Under the pieces are notes generated by a model, which was not told where the DNA came from, searched no databases, and saw only the letters and a list, made by a program, of their open reading frames with translations. From DATFRY01 sp963764695 (GTDB lineage Bacteria; Myxococcota_A; Polyangia; Haliangiales; Haliangiaceae), in assembly GCA_963764695.1 (NCBI GenBank), contig CAVXTW010000003.1, forward strand, positions 558,001-622,000: 64,000 bases of DNA, read 5' to 3'. Shown piece by piece: positions 1 to 9,816 of this stretch (the first letter of the stretch is position 1; each line of letters begins with the position of its first letter). A program made the position numbers and the translations under genes.

Positions 1-1
1 C

Positions 2-100
2 GGCCTGGTCGGACTGGGCCTGTTCCTCGTCGGGCACATCGTCATGGTGGCGCTGCACCCACGCTCCCTGGGCGAGATGATCACCGGAGGCAAGCCATGA
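2..100 (+). CDS. C-terminal end of a cytochrome b-type membrane subunit (partial)
   Basis: Only the last 32 codons are in the window, read in the frame that ends at TGA 98-100. The peptide has a hydrophobic stretch carrying a histidine (FLVGHIVMVALHP), followed by SLGEMITGGKP. This is the kind of C-terminus seen in di-haem cytochrome b561/Ni-hydrogenase cytochrome b-like subunits that accompany periplasmic molybdoenzymes. Its stop overlaps the ATG of the next gene (ATGA at 97-100). That supports translational coupling and a role as electron partner of the molybdopterin protein. The family assignment is inference from a short tail and from context. Confidence 0.55.
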   Translation, partial: GLVGLGLFLVGHIVMVALHPRSLGEMITGGKP

Positions 101-789
101 TCGACCGGCGGCGTTTCCTCGGCGGCTCCCTGGCCGGGCTCGCCCTGGCCGCGTGCGACAGCGCGGATCCGGGCTCCGGCTTTCTCGGCGCCATGTCACG
201 CTGGAACGACGGCGTCCAGGGCGCGCTGCAGTCGGATCGGGAGGCGCATCGCCCCGACAGCACGACACCCGCGGGCGCGTTCCCGGCCTATCACATCGCG
301 CCGGCCGCTCCGATCGCGCCCTCCGGCTGGAAGCTCGTGGTCGGCGGCCTGGTCGCGCGCCCGCGTTCCTTCACCCTCGAGGACCTGCAGCGCCTGCCGC
401 GCACCGACGTGCGCTACCGCCACCACTGCGTGGAAGGCTGGTCCGCCGTCGCGGCGTGGCACGGCGTCCGCATCTCCGACCTGGCCGAGGTGGTCGGCGC
501 CAGCTCCAGCGCCGAGTACGTCGACTTCCGCTCCTTCGACATGGACCGCCGCGGCCGGAAGTACTCGTCGAGCTGGGACCGCGACAGCGCCTGGCACCGC
601 CAGTCCATCCTGGCCTACGGCATGAACGGCGCCCCGCTGTCGGTGGCCTACGGCGCTCCCCTCCGCCTCTACGGCGCCGTCAAGCTCGGCTACAAGAACG
701 TCAAGTACCTCACCGAGGTCCACTTCCTCGACCGCGTGACCGGCGGCTACTGGGAAGACCAGGGCTACGACTGGTACGCCGGCACGTAG
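97..789 (+). CDS. Molybdopterin-dependent oxidoreductase, sulfite oxidase/MsrP-like, Tat-exported lipoprotein
   Basis: The 230-residue protein starts with MIDRRRFLGG, a twin-arginine motif, then a hydrophobic stretch ending LALAAC, a plausible lipobox (Cys20). The body matches the oxidoreductase molybdopterin-binding domain. The segment RHHCVEGWS holds the expected Mo-coordinating cysteine (Cys111), followed by AWHGVRISDL and later YGAPLRLYGAVKLGYKNVKY. It is shorter than sulfite oxidase (no dimerisation domain visible), like MsrP-type catalytic subunits. Such enzymes reduce or oxidise small S-oxides in the periplasm using a membrane cytochrome b, which fits the overlapping upstream gene. The substrate cannot be told from the sequence. 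Confidence 0.88.
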   Translation: MIDRRRFLGGSLAGLALAACDSADPGSGFLGAMSRWNDGVQGALQSDREAHRPDSTTPAGAFPAYHIAPAAPIAPSGWKLVVGGLVARPRSFTLEDLQRLPRTDVRYRHHCVEGWSAVAAWHGVRISDLAEVVGASSSAEYVDFRSFDMDRRGRKYSSSWDRDSAWHRQSILAYGMNGAPLSVAYGAPLRLYGAVKLGYKNVKYLTEVHFLDRVTGGYWEDQGYDWYAGT

Positions 790-790
790 A

Positions 791-1624
791 TCACGGGAAG
801 GCGAAGGTGGCGATGACCGGGCGGTGGTCGCTGGCCAGGTCATGGGGGACCGACTCGTCCACGTAGGCGTCGACCACCTCGACCGGCGAGGAGGCGAAGA
901 CGTAGTCGACCCGCTCGCCGCCGTCGAGGGTGACGATCTTTCCGTCGGGCTGGATGGTGCGCAGGGCGTCGATGTAGCCGGCGTCGGTGAAGGCGGAGGC
1001 GACGGCATCGCCGCCGCGCCGGCCCTCGAAGGCGTTGAGGTCGCCGGCGATGACGACAGGTGTCGAGCGGGCGGCGCGCTGGTCGGCGTCGTCGAGGATG
1101 CGCCGGGCGTAGTCGAGGTGGAGGGCGTCGTCGCAGGCGTCGTCGGGATTCCTGACCGTGACGCACCAGTGAGTGGAGTAGAAGAGCAGCGGGGCGCCCG
1201 ATGCCACCTCCTCGAGCTCGACCCACAGCGCGACTCGCTCGCCCCAGCCGTCGTCGTTGCCGCCCAGGGTCAGAAAGCCGCCATCGCCCGGGCGCCACAG
1301 CGCGGCGTCGTACGCGGCGGTGACGCCGGAGCGATCGCCGGTGGCCAGCTGGTAGCCGGGCAGCTGGTCGACCATGGCCTGACACGGGGCGCACTCGGAG
1401 AAGGCGATCAGCGCCGGCGCGATGTCGATGATCTGGGCGGCGATGTTCGCGCTCAGCTCCGGCTGGGAGCCGAGCGTGCGGTGTGCCTTGGTGTTGTACT
1501 CGAGCACGCGCACGGCGGACTCGGGCCGCGGGCCTTCCGGTGGCCGGTCCTCGCTCTCGCCGCAGCCGATGATGAAGGCGACGAGGACGATGGCGCGAGC
1601 AGAGTGAGACGATCCGATAGCCAC
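791..1624 (-). CDS. Endonuclease/exonuclease/phosphatase (EEP) family lipoprotein
   Basis: I place the start at GTG 1624, which has GGGGAAGG just upstream and opens a lipoprotein signal ending AFIIGC. That gives 277 residues. EEP-fold motifs are visible in order: VRVLEYNTKAH near the N-terminus, FSECAP (metal-binding Glu), STHWCV, VVIAGDLNAFEG (the GDLN catalytic motif), RVDYVFAS and the C-terminal SDHRPVIATFAF (SDH motif). The active site therefore looks complete. The family includes nucleases, phosphodiesterases and sphingomyelinase-like phospholipases. A secreted lipoprotein form suggests an envelope or extracellular phosphodiester substrate, but this is inference. It lies 77 bp downstream of the PBP gene on the same strand and converges on the molybdoenzyme gene, ending 1 bp from it. 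Confidence 0.82.
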   Translation of the reverse strand: MAIGSSHSARAIVLVAFIIGCGESEDRPPEGPRPESAVRVLEYNTKAHRTLGSQPELSANIAAQIIDIAPALIAFSECAPCQAMVDQLPGYQLATGDRSGVTAAYDAALWRPGDGGFLTLGGNDDGWGERVALWVELEEVASGAPLLFYSTHWCVTVRNPDDACDDALHLDYARRILDDADQRAARSTPVVIAGDLNAFEGRRGGDAVASAFTDAGYIDALRTIQPDGKIVTLDGGERVDYVFASSPVEVVDAYVDESVPHDLASDHRPVIATFAFP

Positions 1625-1701
1625 GCGCCTTCCCCGTTGACCATTCGACCCGGCGCCGCGGTCGCGGTCAAGCACGACGTCGCGGCCGCTCGTCCGGGCG
1701 G

Positions 1702-3878
<2,177 letters not shown>

Positions 3879-3882
<4 letters not shown>

Positions 3883-4898
3883 GCAAACAGGCTCATCTGC
3901 ACCGGCGGACCCAGCGGCCGCGCGCTCAGCCCGCGGCCGGCCAGCTCCTCCGCCATCTGATCGGCGAAGCGGCCGACCAGGTGGATCGACGCGGCCCCGC
4001 TCTCCTCGACGTAGCGGCGCAGCGCCGCGTGGTCGGCCTGGCTGCTCCAGGCGATGCCGTGAGCGGCGCGCGCGCGGGCCAGCGCTTCGCGATCGGCGGC
4101 CAGGCCCGACACCAGCGCCACCTCGCTGCCGCCGGGCAGCCCCACGCGATCGAGCTGGGCGCGCCGGCCGGCCGGCCACAGCAGCACGCTGGCCGGCGGC
4201 ACGCGCGAGGCGGCGAAGCGGCGCACCGACGGAACCTCGCGCCCGGCCAGGCGCAGCTTTTGCGCCGCGTGGTGGATCGATCGATGCGCCAGCGGCTCGC
4301 CGCCGGTCACGCCGGCCGCGCCGAGGCGGTGCGCGACGTCGAGGCCCTTGAGTGCGGACGTCACCAGCAGCACCACGGCGCCGCCGGCGTCGCACACCCG
4401 CCGGCACAGGGCCACGGTCTCCGAGACCGCCTCCTCCACCGGCGGAAAGCGGAAGCGCGCATCGCCGTACTGCGCGTCCACCACCAGGACGGTGCAGGAG
4501 CGCTGATCGGCGGCGCCGCCCAGACCGCCGCCGCGCGGGTTGACCGAGCCGGCGTAGACCACGCGGCGATCGCCGAGGTCGACCGACAGCGACGCCGCGC
4601 CCAGCGCGCTACCGGAGCGGAACAGCTCGAGCCGCAGCGTGCCGAGCGAGAACGGCCGCCCGGTCGGCACCGCCAGCTCGGACGCCGCCGCCGGTCCGCG
4701 TCCCTGCCGCGACAGCAGCGCCAGCGTCTCCGACGTCGCGATGATCTGACCGTGCGGTGACGCGGGCACGCGATCGGCGCGCGACACGAAGCAGAGCTCG
4801 CGCGCGCGCCGGGCATCGCACCAGATCGGAGTCCCCCCGATGTGCACGCCGCCGCGCCACAGCACCGGCTGGTCGGCAGCGGGCGCACTGGCCCGCAA
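3879..4898 (-). CDS. Catalytically degenerate MBL-fold exonuclease homologue with C-terminal clamp-binding-like motif
   Basis: 339 residues from TTG 4898, chosen because GGGGAGG lies nine bases upstream; GTG 4916 is an in-frame alternative. The overall layout follows the metallo-beta-lactamase/beta-CASP family of ligase-associated DNA exonucleases and mRNA 3'-processing-like nucleases. The strand order is recognisable: IIATSETLALLSRQG, then the LGAASLSVDLGDRRVVYAGS region, then VLVVDAQYGD and ASSIHLVGRF-like turns. The zinc-binding residues are missing, though. The usual HxHxDH is VSRADRV, the GH(V/L)LGSA histidine is replaced in SGSALGA, and the SGD(F/Y) aspartate is replaced in YAGSVN. It is probably a non-catalytic family member. 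The protein ends VQMSLFA, where QMSLF matches the beta-sliding-clamp binding pentapeptide. The gene is coupled to the downstream PBP by an ATGA overlap. Confidence 0.72.
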
Positions 4899-5176
4899 CT
4901 TGCCTTTCCTCCCCACGCTGACACCGTGCCATGCCTGGGCCGCCACAGCAAATGACAGGGTGACGCGTCGATGCACTCCGCACCGGCCGAGGGGTCCAGC
5001 CATCCGGCCGGCCACACCGGGCGGCCGATGTGGGCGCGGATCCGGCGGCGGTGGCCGCGGGGCGCCAGGCCAGTTTTCTGGCGGCCTCTGCGGGGCGGCG
5101 CCGTCGCGCCCTACCAGGTGGAAGGTAGGCTGCGGCGCGCCCCGCGCTCGGGCGGGCGAGGCCCGAGCTCCGCGGC

Positions 5177-5686
5177 CTAGGTCCCGATCTCGACCTCGAC
5201 ACCACAGGTGTCGTGGCCGAGCCCGCCGATGCAGGTGACCTCGCGCGCCTTCGCGCGCTTCTTGACGACGGTCTCGACCACGCCGGCGACGAGACCGGCC
5301 TCGAAGTGGCAGAGCGTGCGGCCGACGGTGCGCATCCCCGAGCAGGTCACGCACTCGAAGACGTCCACGTGGATGCGCGACTCGGTCAGGATCGGCACCT
5401 CGATGATTCCGATCTTGAGCGTGCTGCACAGCTCGAGGAACTGCTCGAGCTTCGTCAGGCCGAGCGAGTTGCCGAGCTTCTTGCCGGCGACGTACGCGGT
5501 GCCCGCCGCGCCGCGGCCGATGATGTCCTCGAGCGCGACGAGCCGGAGCAACCGGTACAGGGCGACACCCGCGTTGTCGCCCAGCGTCGGGCGAACGATG
5601 GAAAGCGCGTTGGCGACGTCAACGCGCTGACTCGCGCCGATCGACGGTACGCGGTTGGGATCGGCGCCCTGCGGTGATGAACTCAT
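5177..5686 (-). CDS. V4R (4-vinyl reductase) domain protein
   Basis: 169 residues from ATG 5686. The C-terminal half has the V4R signature: FECVTCSGMRTVGRTLCHFE followed by EVTCIGGLGHDTCGVEVE. It carries cysteines at the spacing expected for this small-molecule or metal-binding fold (the family is found in XylR-type activators, BchJ and archaeal proteins). The N-terminal half is helical (VALYRLLRLVALEDIIGRGA). No DNA-binding or catalytic domain is attached, so it is a stand-alone sensor-type module. The start is divergent from the Ser/Thr kinase gene 155 bp away, which suggests a functional link. The ligand is unknown. Confidence 0.78.
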   Translation of the reverse strand: MSSSPQGADPNRVPSIGASQRVDVANALSIVRPTLGDNAGVALYRLLRLVALEDIIGRGAAGTAYVAGKKLGNSLGLTKLEQFLELCSTLKIGIIEVPILTESRIHVDVFECVTCSGMRTVGRTLCHFEAGLVAGVVETVVKKRAKAREVTCIGGLGHDTCGVEVEIGT

Positions 5687-5837
5687 TCAGGTACTCCCCC
5701 CTTGTTTGCCCTGACACCAGTATCACGCCCATCTCGAGCTGTCATTCGTGCACCTCTGCACGCGTCCACGCCCTCGAAGGGTGTCATCCGCCGCAACTTG
5801 TGCGGAGGTGAGCCCTTTCGTCACCGGTCACACGAAC

Positions 5838-5847
5838 GAACATGTTC
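5838..5847. promoter_or_regulatory. Perfect 10-bp palindrome GAACATGTTC between the V4R and kinase genes
   Basis: The ten bases are self-complementary and sit over the ATG at 5842, in the divergent gap between the V4R gene and the kinase gene. Half-sites GAAC/GTTC separated by two bases suit a small dimeric regulator. If this is an operator, the kinase start is more likely the GTG at 5896. The spacing does not match the Gram-positive LexA consensus (four-base spacer). No regulator is assigned. Confidence 0.25.
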
Positions 5848-7524
5848 TTGATTCAAGATCCATCGGGCGCGAAAGATGAACGACGGGGGCGGATAGTGGC
5901 TAGTACGGGTGCATTCGAATCGAGGCTGTCTCCGGGGACGAGCTTCGGACGTTACGTCGTCGAGTCGCGACTGGCGCGCGGAGGCATGGGCGAGGTCTGG
6001 CTGGCGACAGCGCGCGGACCCGGCGGCTTTCAGAAGCGCGTCGTCATCAAGACGGTGCTGCCCGACCTCATGGAGAAGCCGGCGTACGTGCAGATGCTGG
6101 TCAAGGAGGCCTCTCTTGCGGCCCGCCTCGATCACCCGAACATCGTGCACGTGTTCGATCTGGGGTGCGTCGGAAGTCTCTACTACATCGCGATGGAGTA
6201 CCTGTCCGGCCGCTCGCTGGCGCAGATGCTCCGGCGCTCGCACGACCTCGGTCAAAGGCTCCCGCTCCGGGTTCTCCTGACCATGATCGCCACCTCGTGC
6301 GACGGCCTTCAGTACGCGCACGACTACACCGACGAGGATGGACAGAAGCTCGGACTGCTCCACCGCGACATCAGCCCGAGCAACATCATGCTGACGTTCG
6401 CCGGCCGCGTCGCGCTGCTCGACTTCGGCGTGGCGACCGCGACGCGCGGCCAGTACAAGACCCGGTCCGGCACCATCAAGGGCAAGTTTCACTACCTCGC
6501 CCCGGAGCGCGTGCGCGGCGAGGTCGCCGATCCGCGCAGCGACATCTACTCGCTCGGCGTCGTGCTCTACCAGTGCCTGACCCTGCGCTGGCCGTTCCGC
6601 GCGCAGAACGAGTACGAGCTGCTGCGCCAGATCGCGAACGACACGCCGCCGCCGGTGCGCCACTACGCGCCCTGGGTCACGGCGAGGCTCGAGAACATCA
6701 TCATGCGCGCGATGGCAAACGAGGCCGACGCGCGGCACCAGCAGGCCAGAGACCTTGCCATCGAGCTGCGCGACTACCTGCGCTCGATCGGCGCCGTGGT
6801 CGAGCCCAGCGAGCTGTCCAACTGTCTGGCCGGGCTGTTCCCCGAGGCGCCCGAGGCGATGGCGCTGCGCAAGACCACGCCTGCGATCGAGACCGACGAG
6901 GAAGGGATCGAGATCGTCTTTCAGTCGAGCGTGCAGCGCGAGATCAGCCAGGCGCGAGGGGCCGGGGCGCGCGACTCGAGCGTGCGCGAGGCCAGCGGCG
7001 CCAGAGAGATGGCCGGCCCGCCCCGCGAGCCGCGCTCGACCGGACCGACGGGCGAGCCGCGCCTCTCGTTCGAGGCCGTCCCGGCCGATCCGAGCGAGTC
7101 GAGCGGCTTGTCCGAGACCAGCGAGCCGACCTCGCTCGACCAGCCCGACCCGGTCGTGGTCGGGCGGGGCAGCCCGATCATCGCGGAGGAGAACCGGGCC
7201 TCGCGCATGCCGTCGTGGACCGCGTCGCGCGTGCCGCGCCTGGCGCTGCGCGATGGCCCGTCGCGAGTCCTGCGCGACGACGACGTCAACATCTTTCCCG
7301 AGCCGACTCGCTCGCTGCCGGCGCTGGGCGCAGACGTCTTCGGCGGCTACGGCCGGCGCGCAGCACCCGCGCGGCGACCGAAGGGCGAGCCGGCCTTCAT
7401 CGGCGCACGAGAGGAGCCGGCCGACGAGCCCGGCGCCTGGCCGTGGGTGCGCAGCATCGATCGCAACGACCGCAACGAATCGCAACGACCGCTCGCCGCG
7501 TCAGAGCACACCCGAGGGGGCTGA
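5842..7524 (+). CDS. Eukaryotic-type Ser/Thr protein kinase, cytoplasmic, with long disordered C-terminus
   Basis: 560 residues from ATG 5842. No ribosome site precedes that ATG, and GTG 5896 with GGGGGCGG upstream is an equally good start that trims 18 residues. Kinase motifs are complete: the glycine loop ARGGMGEVW, VVIK lysine (Lys70 from ATG 5842), EYLSGRSL hinge, catalytic loop HRDISPSN (in place of HRDLKPEN, a variant common in myxobacterial kinases), LDFGVA, and LAPERVRG with the P+1 region. After about residue 290 the chain becomes Pro/Ser/Arg/Glu-rich with no obvious fold or membrane helix. The kinase is therefore probably soluble with a regulatory tail. It is divergent from the V4R protein and 206 bp upstream of a roadblock gene. 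Substrates are unknown. Confidence 0.9.
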   Translation: MFLIQDPSGAKDERRGRIVASTGAFESRLSPGTSFGRYVVESRLARGGMGEVWLATARGPGGFQKRVVIKTVLPDLMEKPAYVQMLVKEASLAARLDHPNIVHVFDLGCVGSLYYIAMEYLSGRSLAQMLRRSHDLGQRLPLRVLLTMIATSCDGLQYAHDYTDEDGQKLGLLHRDISPSNIMLTFAGRVALLDFGVATATRGQYKTRSGTIKGKFHYLAPERVRGEVADPRSDIYSLGVVLYQCLTLRWPFRAQNEYELLRQIANDTPPPVRHYAPWVTARLENIIMRAMANEADARHQQARDLAIELRDYLRSIGAVVEPSELSNCLAGLFPEAPEAMALRKTTPAIETDEEGIEIVFQSSVQREISQARGAGARDSSVREASGAREMAGPPREPRSTGPTGEPRLSFEAVPADPSESSGLSETSEPTSLDQPDPVVVGRGSPIIAEENRASRMPSWTASRVPRLALRDGPSRVLRDDDVNIFPEPTRSLPALGADVFGGYGRRAAPARRPKGEPAFIGAREEPADEPGAWPWVRSIDRNDRNESQRPLAASEHTRGG

Positions 7525-7730
7525 GACAGACGAGGCCAGCTAGGCTGGCCACCCGACTCGCGCGAGCTTGGTGGAGGTACAGCAGGGACCGGTCGTAACG
7601 CGCAGCACGGAGAAGTCGTCGGAAAGCAGTGAAGGGCGGGCGGCGCGAGTCGCTCGATACGGCCGGCCGGAGCGCCGGCACGAACAGGTGAGGTGCGCCT
7701 TCGAGCGCACTTAACAGGAAGGGGGTTACA

Positions 7731-8099
7731 GTGGGAACGCTAGCCAGGAGCGTGGCCGATCAACTGAGAGGTCTGCGCACCAGCACGCCCGAGATCATCG
7801 GCGCCGTCGTCATCAACATGGACGGCTTCGTCGTCTCCTCGGTCATCCCGTCGGAGGTCGACGAAGAGCTCATCGGCGGCATGGCCGCGGCGCTGCTGGG
7901 CGTCGGCGAGCGGATCGGGCACGACCTCATGCGGGCCGAGATGGAACAGGTCTACGTCCGCTCGCCGAAGGGCTACGTGATCATCAACGCGATCACCGCC
8001 GAGTCGGCGCTGGTCCTCCTCGTCACGCGCGACGCCAAGCTGGGTCTCATCTTCCTCGAGCTCAAGCGCGCCATCGCGGAGCTCGCCCGGCTCATCTGA
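7731..8099 (+). CDS. Roadblock/LC7 domain protein (MglB-like GTPase regulator)
   Basis: 122 residues from GTG 7731, with AGGAAGGGGG just upstream. The whole protein is one roadblock/LC7 domain: an N-terminal helix, then IIGAVVINMDGFVVSSVIP, a central helix and YVIINAITAESALVLLVTRD, ending in a helix KLGLIFLELKRAIAELARLI. In myxobacteria such proteins regulate Ras-like GTPases; MglB is the GAP of the polarity GTPase MglA. No GTPase gene is in the window, so the partner is elsewhere. The gene opens a run of six closely spaced plus-strand genes that also holds a second, membrane-bound roadblock protein. Confidence 0.88.
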   Translation: MGTLARSVADQLRGLRTSTPEIIGAVVINMDGFVVSSVIPSEVDEELIGGMAAALLGVGERIGHDLMRAEMEQVYVRSPKGYVIINAITAESALVLLVTRDAKLGLIFLELKRAIAELARLI

Positions 8100-8110
8100 T
8101 CGATCGACCC

Positions 8111-8890
8111 ATGGCCCGCGCGCACACCACCATCGCAGTCAGCTGTCTGGTCCTCGGCCTCGCCGATGTGCTGTACCTGGACCTGGCGGTGGGCCCGTCG
8201 CTGCTCGCCGAGCAGCGCGGGCCGGTGGTGGCATCGGCCGGCGACGGCGCCGACGCCGAGCCGCTCCTGGCCCATGGGCGCCCGGCCCCTCCCCCGGACC
8301 GCATCGACCCGGCCGGCACCGTCGACCACACCGACGCCAGACCGGGCGTCCGCGCGATCGACCCGGAGCTGTCGGCCCGCACCGGCGCCGAGCCGGAGCC
8401 GGAGCCGCCGGCGCGCAGCGGCGACGACGCGGAGCAAGCGCCTGACATGGCCAGCGCCGCGGCAGCAGGGGACAGCGTCGACGACGACAGCGACGGCGAC
8501 GTGGCCGACTCGGATCCGCTGCCCGACACGCTGCCGTCCGAGCCTGTCCACGTGCACTTCGCGCGCGATCGGGCCACGCTCGGTCCGAGCGCCCGTGCCC
8601 GTCTCGACCGCGTCGTCGCCTGGTTGAGCGCGCAGCCGGCCCTGCACGCGACCATCGACGGCCACGCCGATCGCAGCGGCGAGCCGATGTACAACGACGC
8701 GCTCAGCCGCCGGCGGGCCGAGCGCGTGATGACCTACTTCGCGGCCGCTGGGGTGGAGCGCGGGCGGCTGTCCATGCGCGCGTTCGGCGAGCGCCGCCCG
8801 TTCACCCGCGGCTCGGGCGTCGAGCTGAGCCGTCGCAACCGCCGCGTCGAGATCCGCGTCTCTCCCCCCCGACCTGGAGGAGCACAATGA
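8111..8890 (+). CDS. OmpA-family peptidoglycan-binding envelope protein
   Basis: 259 residues from ATG 8111, 11 bp after the roadblock gene. There is an N-terminal hydrophobic segment (IAVSCLVLGLADVLYLDLAV), a 120-residue acidic and proline-rich linker, and a C-terminal OmpA-like domain. That domain has VHFARDRATL, the IDGHADRSGEP loop, NDALSRRRAERVMTYF and RRNRRVEI, the elements that bind the diaminopimelate peptide of peptidoglycan. It is probably anchored by the uncleaved N-terminal helix and reaches the cell wall. Its stop overlaps the start of the next gene (ATGA, 8887-8890), so it belongs to the redox/roadblock operon. Confidence 0.87.
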   Translation: MARAHTTIAVSCLVLGLADVLYLDLAVGPSLLAEQRGPVVASAGDGADAEPLLAHGRPAPPPDRIDPAGTVDHTDARPGVRAIDPELSARTGAEPEPEPPARSGDDAEQAPDMASAAAAGDSVDDDSDGDVADSDPLPDTLPSEPVHVHFARDRATLGPSARARLDRVVAWLSAQPALHATIDGHADRSGEPMYNDALSRRRAERVMTYFAAAGVERGRLSMRAFGERRPFTRGSGVELSRRNRRVEIRVSPPRPGGAQ

Positions 8891-9816
8891 CTCCGCTCGC
8901 CTCCATGTGGCTCGCCTCGCTGGTGGGCGCCGCGCTGTTCTTCATCTCCGGCTACTTCCTCGCTCGCCGGATTCCGAGCTTGGCGGCGGCGGTCAACGCG
9001 GTCGTTCCGCCGCGCGTGCCCCCGCCGGTCGTCGATTCGTCCTCGCTGACCGCCGTCGCCGATCCTCTCGACTTCACCGCCGACGCCCACGCCCTCCACG
9101 CGCAGGTGAACGACCTGCGCAACGCGCTGCGCGAGGCGCGTGTGCGCGAGCAGGGGCACGCCGACATCGAGCGCGAGCTCCTGCGCCTGCGCGCCGACCG
9201 GGCCGGGGTCGAACAGAAGGCGCGCCGCGAGCTGGCCATCGAGCTCGAGGCGGCGCGCCGCAGCCTGACCGAGCTGGAGCTGGTGCGCGACGAGAACGCG
9301 TCTCTGCGCCAGCAGCTGTCCCTGGCCAGCGCGGCCGGCGAGCGCCTGGCCGCCGCCGAGGACGAGCTGCGCGCCCTGCGCGCCCTCCAGCTGGCGGTGT
9401 CGCCGCCGCCGCGCCTGCCCCGGCAGAGCACGTCGCCGATGCGAGCGAACGGCGACTCGCGGTCAACCTCGGAGCAGCTCTCGCGCCTGCTGTCGCGACT
9501 GCGCGGCAAGAACATGCGCTCGATCGCGCTGGCCGACGAGCTGGGGCTGCCGATCGTCGGCCTGGGCGAGGACACCAGCTCGCTGGCCGCCTTCGCCGGC
9601 TACGTGACCGACATCGGGCGCAAGACGCGCGACTTCCTGCCCATGGCCGGAGTGCGCCGCGTGACCATCGAGGACGAGAACGAGGCCACCGTCACCGCCT
9701 GCCCGCTCACCGCCGGCGACGCTCACATCGCGCTCATCACTCTCACCGTCGGACCGGGCCCGAGTGCCCGGCAGATGGGGGATGTACTGCGCACTGCGCT
9801 GGGAATGGTGCGATGA
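8887..9816 (+). CDS. Membrane-anchored coiled-coil protein with C-terminal roadblock-like domain
   Basis: 309 residues. A single transmembrane helix near the N-terminus (LASLVGAALFFISGYFLA) is followed by a linker. Then comes a long heptad-type coiled coil (about 75-160), rich in Leu/Glu/Arg/Ala. The C-terminal 110 residues (from LRGKNMRSIALADE) have the roadblock/LC7 outline: GLPIVGLGEDTSSLAAFAGY, a central helix, VRRVTIEDENEATVTACPL, then AHIALITLTVG and a closing helix. It is coupled by ATGA overlaps to both the OmpA gene before it and the oxidoreductase gene after it. A role as a membrane platform linking GTPase signalling to the redox proteins is inference from context. Confidence 0.75.
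   Translation: MTPLASMWLASLVGAALFFISGYFLARRIPSLAAAVNAVVPPRVPPPVVDSSSLTAVADPLDFTADAHALHAQVNDLRNALREARVREQGHADIERELLRLRADRAGVEQKARRELAIELEAARRSLTELELVRDENASLRQQLSLASAAGERLAAAEDELRALRALQLAVSPPPRLPRQSTSPMRANGDSRSTSEQLSRLLSRLRGKNMRSIALADELGLPIVGLGEDTSSLAAFAGYVTDIGRKTRDFLPMAGVRRVTIEDENEATVTACPLTAGDAHIALITLTVGPGPSARQMGDVLRTALGMVR

Noticed and set aside
5838..5847. LexA box
   Set aside because: GAAC and GTTC are separated by two bases, not the four of the GAACN4GTTC consensus.
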